DNA from: Diplocloster hominis
Lineage (GTDB): Bacteria; Bacillota; Clostridia; Lachnospirales; Lachnospiraceae
NCBI RefSeq assembly: GCF_032380655.1
Contig: NZ_JAWDIY010000013.1
Location: 62,001 to 126,000, forward strand
Length of the DNA: 64,000 nucleotides
Reading direction: 5' to 3'
Positions 42,811-51,730 of this stretch are shown in pieces. Within the stretch, counting starts at the first letter, position 1; each line of letters begins with the position of its first letter. The notes beneath the pieces were generated by a model that saw nothing but the letters and a program-made list of their open reading frames with translations, made no database searches and was not told the origin of the DNA. A program made the translations under genes and the position numbers.

Positions 42811-43665
42811 ATGGCGCTTGAGAAGGTACATAAGATTCTGGAAATGGCAGAGCAGGCACATACGTCTGTAATGGCCTATATCTGCATCGACTATAATATG
42901 GTGTATTCAGCCATAACGATTGCGGAAGAACTACAGAAGCCGGTTATCATCATGCTACTGCCGGAACACTGTATTACTTATAATGTGGCAGGGGTAGCGG
43001 GATTTGCCGCGATGGTCAGAGAACTGGCCCTCGGCGTCAAGGTACCGGTCGGCTTACATCTTGATCATAGCAGTGATTACGCTTATATCATCCGTGCGGT
43101 GCAGCAGGGATTCCCTTCCGTCATGATCGACGGATCGATGTTCCCCTATGAGGAAAATATCAGGCTGACAAAAAAGGTGTGTGAGGCGGCTCATGTTCTG
43201 GGCGCGGATGTGGAAGCAGAATTAGGACATGTGGGGCTTGCAATGGACGATGCGGCCTGTCAGGAGGAGTTTTATACGAATCCCGAGACAGCAGCGTCCT
43301 TTTGTACGGAGACAGGAGTAGACTCCCTGACCGTTGCGATCGGAAATGCCCACGGCACCTATAAGAAATCTCCTCGGCTGGATATAGAACGGTTGGTGGA
43401 AATTGACAGGGCGACAGACGTTCCACTGGTACTGCACGGAGGAAGTGGGATTCCAGACGACCAGCTCAAGCAGGCCTTTGCGAAAGGAATAAACAAATTC
43501 AACGTGGGTACCGAATATTTGGCCTGTTACTATAAGAGTATGGAGGAATATGTAAAAATGCATGAAGGGGAAGAAGATCCCCTTTGTATGCTCGGATTTT
43601 CCGGCTATGCGCAAGAACGGCTGATGGAATATCTCCGGAAGAAAATGAGTCTGTCCGGGTTATAG
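42811..43665 (+). CDS. Class II (zinc) ketose-phosphate aldolase
   Basis: TIM-barrel aldolase of 284 residues of the FbaA/GatY/KbaY family. Zinc ligands are visible as VGLHLDHSSD, then DVEAELGHVG, GNAHGTY and LVLHGGSGIPDDQL. Family members cleave fructose 1,6-bisphosphate, tagatose 1,6-bisphosphate or related ketose phosphates to dihydroxyacetone phosphate plus an aldehyde. The genome should have a housekeeping Fba elsewhere; the operon with an FGGY kinase suggests a dedicated ketose 1-phosphate or ketose bisphosphate. It is first in its operon. Confidence 0.9.
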   Translation: MALEKVHKILEMAEQAHTSVMAYICIDYNMVYSAITIAEELQKPVIIMLLPEHCITYNVAGVAGFAAMVRELALGVKVPVGLHLDHSSDYAYIIRAVQQGFPSVMIDGSMFPYEENIRLTKKVCEAAHVLGADVEAELGHVGLAMDDAACQEEFYTNPETAASFCTETGVDSLTVAIGNAHGTYKKSPRLDIERLVEIDRATDVPLVLHGGSGIPDDQLKQAFAKGINKFNVGTEYLACYYKSMEEYVKMHEGEEDPLCMLGFSGYAQERLMEYLRKKMSLSGL

Positions 43666-43805
43666 GTAGAATACTGCAGTATATAATATCGGCCGCTAGG
43701 TTTTACGAAAGAAATGTCCTGGCTGATATTTATAGAAGGAAATGAAAAAAAGGCAAAGAAAACCAAGAGGCAAAGAAAACCCAAAACAATGAAGGAGGAT
43801 GACAC

Positions 43806-45011
43806 ATGAAAATGAAAAGATTGCCGGCATTCCTGACCGCCGTTGTTCTGACTGCCGTTTGTCTGTTTGGATGCGGCGAAAATACGCAGACACAGAGTGC
43901 GGAAGAGGAACCGAGTACCCAGGAAACGCAAAAGGAACAGCAAGGAAAAACGACGGAAAATGCAGACACAGACACGCAGGAAAGTACAGAGGTCACGCAG
44001 GGAAAAGAAGTGGATGACAAATTGTTGATTGGAGTCTCCATCAGAAGCCTGGACAATCCCTACTTTGTATCCGTTGTGGACGGGATCAATATGTTTGCCG
44101 ACCAACTAAAAGAAAAAATAGGCGAAGATAATGTGGAAGTACAGGTATCGCTCTGTGAATACAGCGATGACCAGCAGGTGAATGACATCAAGGCTATGAT
44201 AGCCAAAGGCGGCAAAAACACCATCATTTACTGTGACCCCAATGATGCGCCTGTCGCTGCTTCCATAGCGGAGATCTGTGAGGAGGCGGGCGTTTACTGG
44301 GGAACTACCTGGTCCTACGCGGAGGGGGTACTGCCGATGGATTATGAATATTATGTCTATTATCAGACACCCGGGATCGTGGACAGCTTAAAACAACTTT
44401 GTCTGGATATGTTTGCAGACTTCAAAACACCGAACCAGGGAAAAATACTGGCGGTTCAGGGAAATCTGTCCAGCACGGCTGCGATTGACCGTTTTGCAGG
44501 TCTTCAGGCGGCGCTTGAACAAACGCCGGGAGTCGAACTTTTGGATGCCCAGGCCTGCGATTTTGAGGTGAGCAAGACGCAGGCCTGCGTGACCACCTGG
44601 TGCAGTAAGTATGATATGAATACGATAGACGCCATCTGGGTGGACAACGATGAAAACGCGCTGGCGGCACTCGAAGTGTTGACAGCAAAGGGATTCAACG
44701 GCAAAGTGATGCTTACGGGATTTGATGGAATTGAAAATGCGGTAAACGCAATCCGGAACAAAGAAATGTACGGAACGATAGGTTCGAATCCATGGCTTCA
44801 AGGAGGTCTGGGATGTTCATATCTGTATGCGGTGTACAGCGGACAAGTAGATTTAAAATCATCACCCCAGAGTCAGCGGATGTTCTATACCCCAACGATT
44901 CTGATTGAACCCGATAATGTGGAAGAGTACAAAGCGGACTACATAGACAGTGTTCCCGAAATGGATATGATGGATTATACAAAATTATTTTATAAGGCTT
45001 TTGAACCGTAA
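43806..45011 (+). CDS. Sugar-binding lipoprotein (RbsB-like)
   Basis: Binding protein of 401 residues. Lipobox LFGCGE is followed by a Gln/Glu/Thr-rich linker, then a Peripla_BP_4 domain: LLIGVSIRSLDNPYFVSVVDG, VNDIKAMIAKGGKNTIIYCDP, DAIWVDNDENALAALEVLTAKG and KVMLTGFDG. The leader (43666-43805) contains a 12-bp palindrome ATACTGCAGTAT (43671-43682) and a 13-base repeat GGCAAAGAAAACC (43752 and 43769). It feeds the two-permease importer downstream. Confidence 0.92.
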   Translation: MKMKRLPAFLTAVVLTAVCLFGCGENTQTQSAEEEPSTQETQKEQQGKTTENADTDTQESTEVTQGKEVDDKLLIGVSIRSLDNPYFVSVVDGINMFADQLKEKIGEDNVEVQVSLCEYSDDQQVNDIKAMIAKGGKNTIIYCDPNDAPVAASIAEICEEAGVYWGTTWSYAEGVLPMDYEYYVYYQTPGIVDSLKQLCLDMFADFKTPNQGKILAVQGNLSSTAAIDRFAGLQAALEQTPGVELLDAQACDFEVSKTQACVTTWCSKYDMNTIDAIWVDNDENALAALEVLTAKGFNGKVMLTGFDGIENAVNAIRNKEMYGTIGSNPWLQGGLGCSYLYAVYSGQVDLKSSPQSQRMFYTPTILIEPDNVEEYKADYIDSVPEMDMMDYTKLFYKAFEP

Positions 45012-45053
45012 TATGACCTGGTAAACTGCAGGGAGTCAATCAAAGATCCATAT

Positions 45054-45091
45054 GGGGCTGTGGCAAATTAGGACAGGATTGCAGCAGCCCC
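45054..45091 (+). terminator. Stem-loop between binding-protein and first permease gene
   Basis: GGGGCTG (45054-45060) pairs with CAGCCCC (45085-45091), extended imperfectly by TGGCAA/TTGCAG. No T-run follows, so mRNA protection or attenuation is more likely than full termination. Confidence 0.55.
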
Positions 45092-45113
45092 CATTCTAAA
45101 ATAAGGTGAATTT

Positions 45114-46133
45114 ATGGCAAAACATACATCTATGAAATTGACGGTTGCGCAGGAATTCGAACTGGAACAGGAGCGGGTCAGAAGAAGAGTATTTTTGTTT
45201 AAATTCGTTCCGCTGGCGATTCTGGCTTTACTGGTTATTTCCTTTGGTATTCTGACGCCTCAGTTTCTGCAGTTCGAAAATATTTATACAAATATCTTGG
45301 ATATCGCAGCGGTTTCCATTATATTGGGCGTCGGTATCACCCCGGTGGTTCTGACCGGCGCCATAGATTTATCCCTGGAGGGATTTCTGGGATTCGGTGC
45401 ATGCTTTTTTGCCGTTTTTATACAGAACAGCCGGACAGGATATGATTGGGGAATCGGGGCGGTACTGTTGACACTGATCGTTGTAACGGTGATCGGGGGT
45501 ATTTCAGGGGCGATTCATGTTTATTTGAAACTGCCTTCCTTCATGGTGACATTTGCGATCGGCTATATATTAAAAGGAGTGGGATTGCTTACCTATATGG
45601 GAGTTCCTGGAACCATTACCGACGAAGGTTTCCGCAATCTGTATTTCCATACCTTTTTAAAGCTGCCCATTACGACCTGGATCGCGTTCGGCATATTCCT
45701 GATCGGATTATTCCTGGAAAAAAGGACGGCCTTCGGAAGATATGTATATGCGATTGGAGACAATGAGCAGATCCCGCTCATGTCGGGTATCCATACCTCA
45801 CGGGTTAAAATCCTGGTATTTATGTGGAGCGGGTTCTGCTGCGGAGCGGCTGGGCTGGTCGCGGCCGCGAAGCTTGGATACTGTATCATGTCCATGGGAT
45901 CGGGGACCCTGTTTCCGACCCTGACAGCGGTCGTCGTGGGCGGGACGCTGCTGACCGGTGGAGTGGGGGGAGTCGTGCAGACAATAATCGGGGTTTTTAT
46001 TGTAACCGTGATCAATAACGGTATGGTGATGTTGGGAGTGGATTCCACACTACAGAGCGCAGTACAGGGGATAATTCTGCTGTTGGCTGTCGTGATTGCT
46101 TCCATGAATTCCAGAGACAAAGTAGTGAAATGA
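45114..46133 (+). CDS. Sugar ABC transporter permease (RbsC family), first of two
   Basis: Membrane protein of 339 residues from the branched permease family. GAIDLSLEGFLGFGA, RYVYAIGDNEQIPLMSG and GGTLLTGGVGGVVQT are the conserved loops. The cytoplasmic N-terminus (about 35 charged residues, MKLTVAQEFELEQERVRRR) is longer than usual. It differs clearly from the second permease at 47716, so the pore is probably a heterodimer, as in the rhamnose (RhaPQ) and AI-2 (LsrCD) importers. Confidence 0.92.
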   Translation: MAKHTSMKLTVAQEFELEQERVRRRVFLFKFVPLAILALLVISFGILTPQFLQFENIYTNILDIAAVSIILGVGITPVVLTGAIDLSLEGFLGFGACFFAVFIQNSRTGYDWGIGAVLLTLIVVTVIGGISGAIHVYLKLPSFMVTFAIGYILKGVGLLTYMGVPGTITDEGFRNLYFHTFLKLPITTWIAFGIFLIGLFLEKRTAFGRYVYAIGDNEQIPLMSGIHTSRVKILVFMWSGFCCGAAGLVAAAKLGYCIMSMGSGTLFPTLTAVVVGGTLLTGGVGGVVQTIIGVFIVTVINNGMVMLGVDSTLQSAVQGIILLLAVVIASMNSRDKVVK

Positions 46134-46162
46134 CAGGGAGCGGATGCCTGGGAGGTACGAAT

Positions 46163-47704
46163 ATGGTAGAAGAAAACAGGAAAATACCGGTATTGGAATG
46201 TATCAAAATAAGAAAAGAATATCCGGGGACACAGGCGCTTCATGATGTGGATCTGCAGGTGAATCAGGGTGAGATCTTGGGCCTGATCGGTGAAAATGGA
46301 GCAGGGAAATCCACACTGTTAAAGATTATCATGGGATTTGAAAAGCATACATCGGGAAATATGCGAAAAGAGGGAAAAGAATACGTACCTTCGAATACGT
46401 TGGAGGCAAATGCCTGTGGTATCGGTATGGTGTTTCAGGAACAGTCGCTGGTGAGCAACCTGACCGTAGCACAAAATATCTTTCTGGGCAGGGAGAAACG
46501 TTTTAAGACCTGCGGTACAGCGGTTCGCTGGAGGGAAATGAACCGGGAAGCGGAAAAAATATTGGGGGATATCGGAATATCGGATATACAGCCGCAAAAA
46601 CTGGTGTTGGATTACAATTTTTCCGTCAGACAAATGGTGGAAGTGGCGAAGGTATTGAGCACGATACGGGATTCCAAAGCCGGCCGCTGCCTGGTTCTGT
46701 TTGACGAACCTACTTCTCTTTTAAATGAGGAGGAGGTCAAGAGGCTGTTCGGACATATCCGCCGGCTGAAAGAAAAGGGGCACTCAGTCATTTTTGTATC
46801 ACACAGACTGGATGAAGTATTGGAGATCAGTGACCGCATCTGCGTATTCAAGGACGGAAAAAATGCAGGGTCCGTCATCACGAAGGATGCGGATGAACAT
46901 CTCCTCTATGAAATGATGGTAGGACGAAGCACGACAGGAGAATATTTCCGAATAGAGGAACAGTCGGCGCCGGGAAAGCGGGTTTTGCTGGAGGCGGAAA
47001 AGATATCGCTGCGCAGTTCCTTTAAGGACGTGAGCCTTACACTGCACGAGGGAGAGATACTGGGAATCTGTGGCGTGGTCGGATCTGGAAAAGAAGAAGT
47101 CTGTAATGTCCTGTGTGGGGACAAACGTATGGACACGGGTATCCTGCGCGTAAAAGGGGAGGAAGTCCGGTTTACCACCCCCGGGGCAGCTCAAAAACGG
47201 GGAATCCTCTGTGTCCCCAAAGAGAGAAGGATCGAAGGAATCGTGGGTTTGCTGCCCGTGGAGGAGAACATCGCCTTGTCCTCTTTAAACAGGTTGAAAA
47301 CCGGTCCATTTTTAAAAAGAAAAGCTGTGCGCTCACTCTATGAGAAATGGCACCGTCAACTGTCGATTAAATGTTCCTCGCCAAGGACAGCGGTACAGGA
47401 CTTGAGCGGAGGCAATGCGCAGAAAGTGGTTTTTTCCAGAGTGCTGGCAAGTGACGCAGACATTCTGATCCTGAATCATCCTACCCGTGGAGTTGATATC
47501 GGAGCAAAGGAAGAAATTTATGGATTGATCCGGGAAATGTCCAAAGTAGGGAAAGGGATCATCCTGCTGTGTGATACGCTGGATGAAGCCATCGGCTTAA
47601 GCCACCGTATTCTGATCATGAAGGATGGGCTTATTACCGGTGAATTGGAGGCGAACAAATATCATAAACCGGACAAAGTGCAGATTGTTGAGTACATGAT
47701 GTAG
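46163..47704 (+). CDS. Sugar ABC transporter ATP-binding protein with one degenerate site
   Basis: Duplicated RbsA/RhaT-type ATPase of 513 residues. GGAGGT seven bases before ATG 46163 supports this start over ATG 46130, which overlaps the permease. The first half has Walker A GENGAGKST (Lys49) and Walker B LVLFDEPTS, but its signature is decayed (NFSVRQMVE in place of LSxGQQQ). The second half keeps signature LSGGNAQK but has GVVGSGKEE for Walker A and ILILNHPTRGVD for Walker B, with Asn438-His439 replacing Asp-Glu. Site one (Walker A1/B1 with signature 2) is complete; site two lacks all parts. A strongly asymmetric ATPase is therefore predicted. Confidence 0.93.
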   Translation: MVEENRKIPVLECIKIRKEYPGTQALHDVDLQVNQGEILGLIGENGAGKSTLLKIIMGFEKHTSGNMRKEGKEYVPSNTLEANACGIGMVFQEQSLVSNLTVAQNIFLGREKRFKTCGTAVRWREMNREAEKILGDIGISDIQPQKLVLDYNFSVRQMVEVAKVLSTIRDSKAGRCLVLFDEPTSLLNEEEVKRLFGHIRRLKEKGHSVIFVSHRLDEVLEISDRICVFKDGKNAGSVITKDADEHLLYEMMVGRSTTGEYFRIEEQSAPGKRVLLEAEKISLRSSFKDVSLTLHEGEILGICGVVGSGKEEVCNVLCGDKRMDTGILRVKGEEVRFTTPGAAQKRGILCVPKERRIEGIVGLLPVEENIALSSLNRLKTGPFLKRKAVRSLYEKWHRQLSIKCSSPRTAVQDLSGGNAQKVVFSRVLASDADILILNHPTRGVDIGAKEEIYGLIREMSKVGKGIILLCDTLDEAIGLSHRILIMKDGLITGELEANKYHKPDKVQIVEYMM

Positions 47705-47715
47705 GAGGATGCCTT

Positions 47716-48672
47716 ATGAAACATCGAACGGTCCAGAAGATGCAATCGTCCGCATTTCTATCATTCGCGGCATTGGCAGTGCTGGTCATCATATTTACCA
47801 TAATCAATCATTCCTTTCTGTCGCCAGACAACGTGGAAAACCTGTTGGAGAGCTTAAGCCCAATGCTGATCATGGCCATGGGAACTACGCCTGTGATTCT
47901 GCTGGGCTCCACGGACCTGTCCATAGGAGCTGTAGTTTCTCTGGGAACGGTGATATTTGCCAAATTTGCCCCGGATCTGGGCATCTATACCTATCTGCTC
48001 GTTTTGGGTGTGGGAATTGCTTCTGGCTGCATGGTTGGCATCCTGAATGCAAAACTAAAAGTCCCATCCTTCATCGCCAGCCTGGCATTTATGAGTATAT
48101 GGTCCAGTGCTGCGCTGATACTGACTGACAGTGGAGGACCGATCGCATTTCCAAAGAAATACTGGCCGATTGTGGCATGGGCGAGAACACAGATCGGCAG
48201 GCTTCCCTCTTCTTTTCTTCTGGCAGGGGTAGTATTTATCAGCTACTGGATACTCATCCATCACACCGTGTTGGGCAGCCGGATCTATGCGATCGGAGCA
48301 AACGAAAAAGCGGCCCGGCTGGCGGGGGTCCCTTGTGTATCGACGAAAGTTATAGTGTTTACGATGGCCGGATTCCTGTATGCGGTCGCAGGAATTTTGT
48401 ACCTGGCAAAGATCCTAAGCGGCAATCCTGGAATCGGAGATGATTTTACCCTGTTGACTATAGCAGCGGTTGCTCTGGGTGGGATATCTCTATCAGGAGG
48501 GAAAGGTACGGTATTCGGTACTCTTCTGGGAACCGCTTTTGCGGCGGTCATAACCAACGGACTTACTGTGATCGGGGTAGATTCCTGGTGGCAGAAGGTT
48601 GTCTTTGGCGCGGTTATCATTATTACCGCCTATATGACCTCAGATAAGAAAAATACGGCAGCGGTAAAATAA
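47716..48672 (+). CDS. Sugar ABC transporter permease (RbsC family), second of two
   Basis: Membrane protein of 318 residues. GSTDLSIGAVVSLGTVIF, SRIYAIGANEKAARLAGV and GGISLSGGKGTVFGT are the family loops. TAGGAGG precedes ATG 47716 and the gap to the ATPase gene is 11 bases. It completes the importer formed by the 43.8-48.7 kb genes. Confidence 0.92.
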   Translation: MKHRTVQKMQSSAFLSFAALAVLVIIFTIINHSFLSPDNVENLLESLSPMLIMAMGTTPVILLGSTDLSIGAVVSLGTVIFAKFAPDLGIYTYLLVLGVGIASGCMVGILNAKLKVPSFIASLAFMSIWSSAALILTDSGGPIAFPKKYWPIVAWARTQIGRLPSSFLLAGVVFISYWILIHHTVLGSRIYAIGANEKAARLAGVPCVSTKVIVFTMAGFLYAVAGILYLAKILSGNPGIGDDFTLLTIAAVALGGISLSGGKGTVFGTLLGTAFAAVITNGLTVIGVDSWWQKVVFGAVIIITAYMTSDKKNTAAVK

Positions 48673-48685
48673 AGGAGGTATCCGA

Positions 48686-51600
48686 ATGGAAAACAGGAAT
48701 TTATCAATACAGGAATTTAAAGAGCCTGGGGTGGAATACCGCCCGGTTCCCTTCTGGGGACTGACCAAGACCCTGAAAGAGGAGGAATTACTGGCACAGA
48801 TCCGGGAGATGAAGGATAAGGGATGGGGCGGTTTTTTTATGCACGCCAGATACCCCCTGATTACTCCCTATTTATCGGATGAATACATGGATCTGATGAA
48901 AAAATGTGTTTTGGAAGCAAAGAAATTAGGGCTGAAGGCCTGGATCTATGATGATTCTCCCTGGTGTTCGGGGAGTGCGGGAGGACTTACAGCTGCTGGA
49001 AAAAAAGAATACAGGAGTAAGGCACTGGTTTTGAACCTGTATCACCGGCTGACACCCATTGACGAGGAGGAGGCCATCGCCTATTTCGGCATGGAACTTA
49101 ATGATAAGGGGTTGCCCGGCAGAATTCGCCGGATACAGGATCCAAAGCAGGATAAGGGGAAGGAACACTATTTCCTTCACTTTTATTTATTTACCGAGCC
49201 GCTTCACTCTTCCTACGAGCCCGGATTCTATGATGACTGCGTAGTACACGGGTTTGCTGCGTCGGATAATCTGAATCCGGATGCGGTAAAACGGTATATC
49301 GATATTACCTACGACCGATTTTACCAGGAAATGCCGGAAGAAGCAGGTGAGACCTTGATGGGCGGTTTTTCAGATATGCCGGTATATAATTGGAACTACA
49401 GCACCCCCCATCCCAGCATTCCATGGACCAACGGGTTTGATCAATATTTCCGGCAGCAATATGGATATGATCTGATTCCTCATCTGCCATCTCTATTTTT
49501 CGATGTAGGTGAGAATGACGATAAAATCCGATGTGATTACTGGAAGGCGGCTTCAACTTTATTTTCTGAGACCTATACCCGGCAGTTGTATGAATGGTGC
49601 GACGAACATGGTATGCTCTATTCCGGCCACTATTGGGGAGAGGAGACTCTGCATTGGCAGATTCCCTGGTGCGGGGATGTGATGCAGCACTTCCAATATC
49701 AACATTATGTGGGGATGGATCACAGTATCAAAAGCATCGAGGACCCGATCGGGATTAAACAGGCATCCACAGCAGCCGAACAGCTTGGCAAGCCCAGGAT
49801 GATGGCGGAGAGCTATGGACTGTCGGGAAATGGATTGAGCTATGAGCAGAGAAAGTGGATTGCGGATTGGGAATATGCCCTGGGTGCTGATTTTCTTATT
49901 CCCTATATTGCCCAAAGCTCCTTGAAAGGGAGGGCGAAACGAGATGAACCCGCAAGCATATTTATCCAACAGCCCTACTGGCAGCATGAGAAATTCCTGT
50001 ATGATTATTATGGAAGACTGAGCTATGCCCTGACCAGGGGGCATAGGGTGGTGAATCTTTTGGTACTTCAACCATTAGAGACTGCAAGAACCCTGTACAC
50101 GGCATCGAAATATGTAAGCCACTGTTACCGACCGGATGATACACGGTTCGAGGCGGCAAATGCCGGGCTATTCGCCTATAATCAGGACTGGATGGAGCTG
50201 TGTGATCAGCTTCTGGCCTGGCACCGGGATTTCCACATCGGGAATGAAGAATTGATGGAGAAGTTCGGAAATACGGAAAAAGGGCTGCTTCGGATCGGAG
50301 AATACCGGTATCCGGTCGTGCTTGTTCCACCCAGCAGATCCTGGTCGTCCCACACTGTAAACATGCTGGAAAACTTTGCGGCAAACGGAGGTACCATTAT
50401 TGCCGTGGAACCTGTACCTTTTCAGATCGGCGGTGTTCCCGATGAACAGGTCCTTCCGGCAGCCACTAAAATTGTGAGTGATTTCCATGGGTCCCTGGAG
50501 CGGGAACTGGATCTCTGCCTGGATAAGGATATTCAAATGCCGGAGTGTGCGGATATTCTGTATCAGCATAGGGAGACTGGGGAGGAGGATATATATTTTC
50601 TCGCCAACACCAGCATGGAACACACTTATCTGAATATGGAATGCTGGATAGAGGGAACCGGTCATATAGAGGTTTGGGATTCCATTACGGGGGAGCGCTT
50701 CGAACTAGCGGGCAGGCATGAAAAAGGTGGCCTTTCCTTCCATCTGGATTTCTATCCGGTATCCAGCTATCTGCTGGTGCGAACGAACAGGGAAACAGGG
50801 AAGCTTAAGCAATATAAGGCGCTGCCCACCACTTTTTCAAATGAAATTCCTCTAAACGCGGAGTGGCAAATCAAGACGGATGATCCAAATGTACTTGTTC
50901 TCGACTACTGTGATCTGCAGGTGGGAGATACCGGATGGGTCATGGGAATTCCGATTTTTAAAGCACAGCAGACGGCACAACAGGGAGGCGCTGGCAGTCC
51001 CTACCGGCAGCGTTTTCATTTTGTACTTGGCGAGGATTGCGGCCCCCTTTATGTGGTATTGGAAGATCCGGAGCGGATATCTATGCAGATCAATGATCAA
51101 CAGGTGTTGCTGTCGGGGCACGAATGGTGGGTAGATCCGTCATTCCACGTATTTGAAATCACTGAATATGTAAAATCCGGAAGAAACCAACTGGAGGTAT
51201 CCGGAATTGTGGGAATCGATACGGAACTGGAAAATTATATGATACTGGGACAGTTCTCTGTGGTGGACAAAGATGGAGAGTTAGTGATCAAAAAAAGGAT
51301 CTGCCTCGGAAAAGGAGAGGATCTGACGCGGGAGGGATACCCCTTTTTTACAGGCCACATTTCCCTGGAACAGGAGGTGGAGGTCACAGACATAACGGGC
51401 CCCGCTTATCTGAAAATAGAAAATGTAAAGGCAGTGATGGCACGGATATTTGTAAACGAAGAGTATCTGGGAAATCTTCCCTGGAAACCATATATAGTGG
51501 AGATTACCGGACATCTACGTCCCGGATTAAATAAAATCCGGATTGAACTAGTTACCACGCGGCGGAATCTTTTCGGACCACATCATTACAAATTCAAAGA

Positions 51601-51718
51601 AGAAGAGACTTTCAGCGTGCCGGCCAGATGGGTGAACGAGGCTTATTGGATGGATGAATATTATTTCTCGCCGCTGGGGGTGAGCGGGGTAAGCGTATGC
51701 TTCCGGCGGGCGCAGTGA
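48686..51718 (+). CDS. GH106-like glycosyl hydrolase (rhamnosidase-type barrel)
   Basis: Cytoplasmic enzyme of 1010 residues without signal peptide. The N-terminus shows the barrel entry typical of GH106 alpha-L-rhamnosidase relatives: PVPFWGLTKTLKEEELLAQI, GGFFMHARYPL, KLGLKAWIYDDSPWCSGSAGG. The middle holds DEHGMLYSGHYWGEE and later MAESYGLS; the C-terminal third carries GH2-like beta-sandwich domains (about 760-1000: FEITEYVKSGRNQLEV; LRPGLNKIRIELV). Many proteins with this architecture have no proven substrate, so rhamnose specificity is not assured. Being intracellular, it should act on imported small glycosides and release the sugar for the kinase encoded next. Confidence 0.8.
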   Translation: MENRNLSIQEFKEPGVEYRPVPFWGLTKTLKEEELLAQIREMKDKGWGGFFMHARYPLITPYLSDEYMDLMKKCVLEAKKLGLKAWIYDDSPWCSGSAGGLTAAGKKEYRSKALVLNLYHRLTPIDEEEAIAYFGMELNDKGLPGRIRRIQDPKQDKGKEHYFLHFYLFTEPLHSSYEPGFYDDCVVHGFAASDNLNPDAVKRYIDITYDRFYQEMPEEAGETLMGGFSDMPVYNWNYSTPHPSIPWTNGFDQYFRQQYGYDLIPHLPSLFFDVGENDDKIRCDYWKAASTLFSETYTRQLYEWCDEHGMLYSGHYWGEETLHWQIPWCGDVMQHFQYQHYVGMDHSIKSIEDPIGIKQASTAAEQLGKPRMMAESYGLSGNGLSYEQRKWIADWEYALGADFLIPYIAQSSLKGRAKRDEPASIFIQQPYWQHEKFLYDYYGRLSYALTRGHRVVNLLVLQPLETARTLYTASKYVSHCYRPDDTRFEAANAGLFAYNQDWMELCDQLLAWHRDFHIGNEELMEKFGNTEKGLLRIGEYRYPVVLVPPSRSWSSHTVNMLENFAANGGTIIAVEPVPFQIGGVPDEQVLPAATKIVSDFHGSLERELDLCLDKDIQMPECADILYQHRETGEEDIYFLANTSMEHTYLNMECWIEGTGHIEVWDSITGERFELAGRHEKGGLSFHLDFYPVSSYLLVRTNRETGKLKQYKALPTTFSNEIPLNAEWQIKTDDPNVLVLDYCDLQVGDTGWVMGIPIFKAQQTAQQGGAGSPYRQRFHFVLGEDCGPLYVVLEDPERISMQINDQQVLLSGHEWWVDPSFHVFEITEYVKSGRNQLEVSGIVGIDTELENYMILGQFSVVDKDGELVIKKRICLGKGEDLTREGYPFFTGHISLEQEVEVTDITGPAYLKIENVKAVMARIFVNEEYLGNLPWKPYIVEITGHLRPGLNKIRIELVTTRRNLFGPHHYKFKEEETFSVPARWVNEAYWMDEYYFSPLGVSGVSVCFRRAQ

Positions 51719-51730
51719 CGGGAGGCATCT

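Noticed and set aside
42522..42812. Open frame on the - strand upstream of the DeoR gene
   Set aside because: It runs through the AT-rich promoter region and overlaps the DeoR start; hydrophobic composition is a by-product of poly-T sequence.
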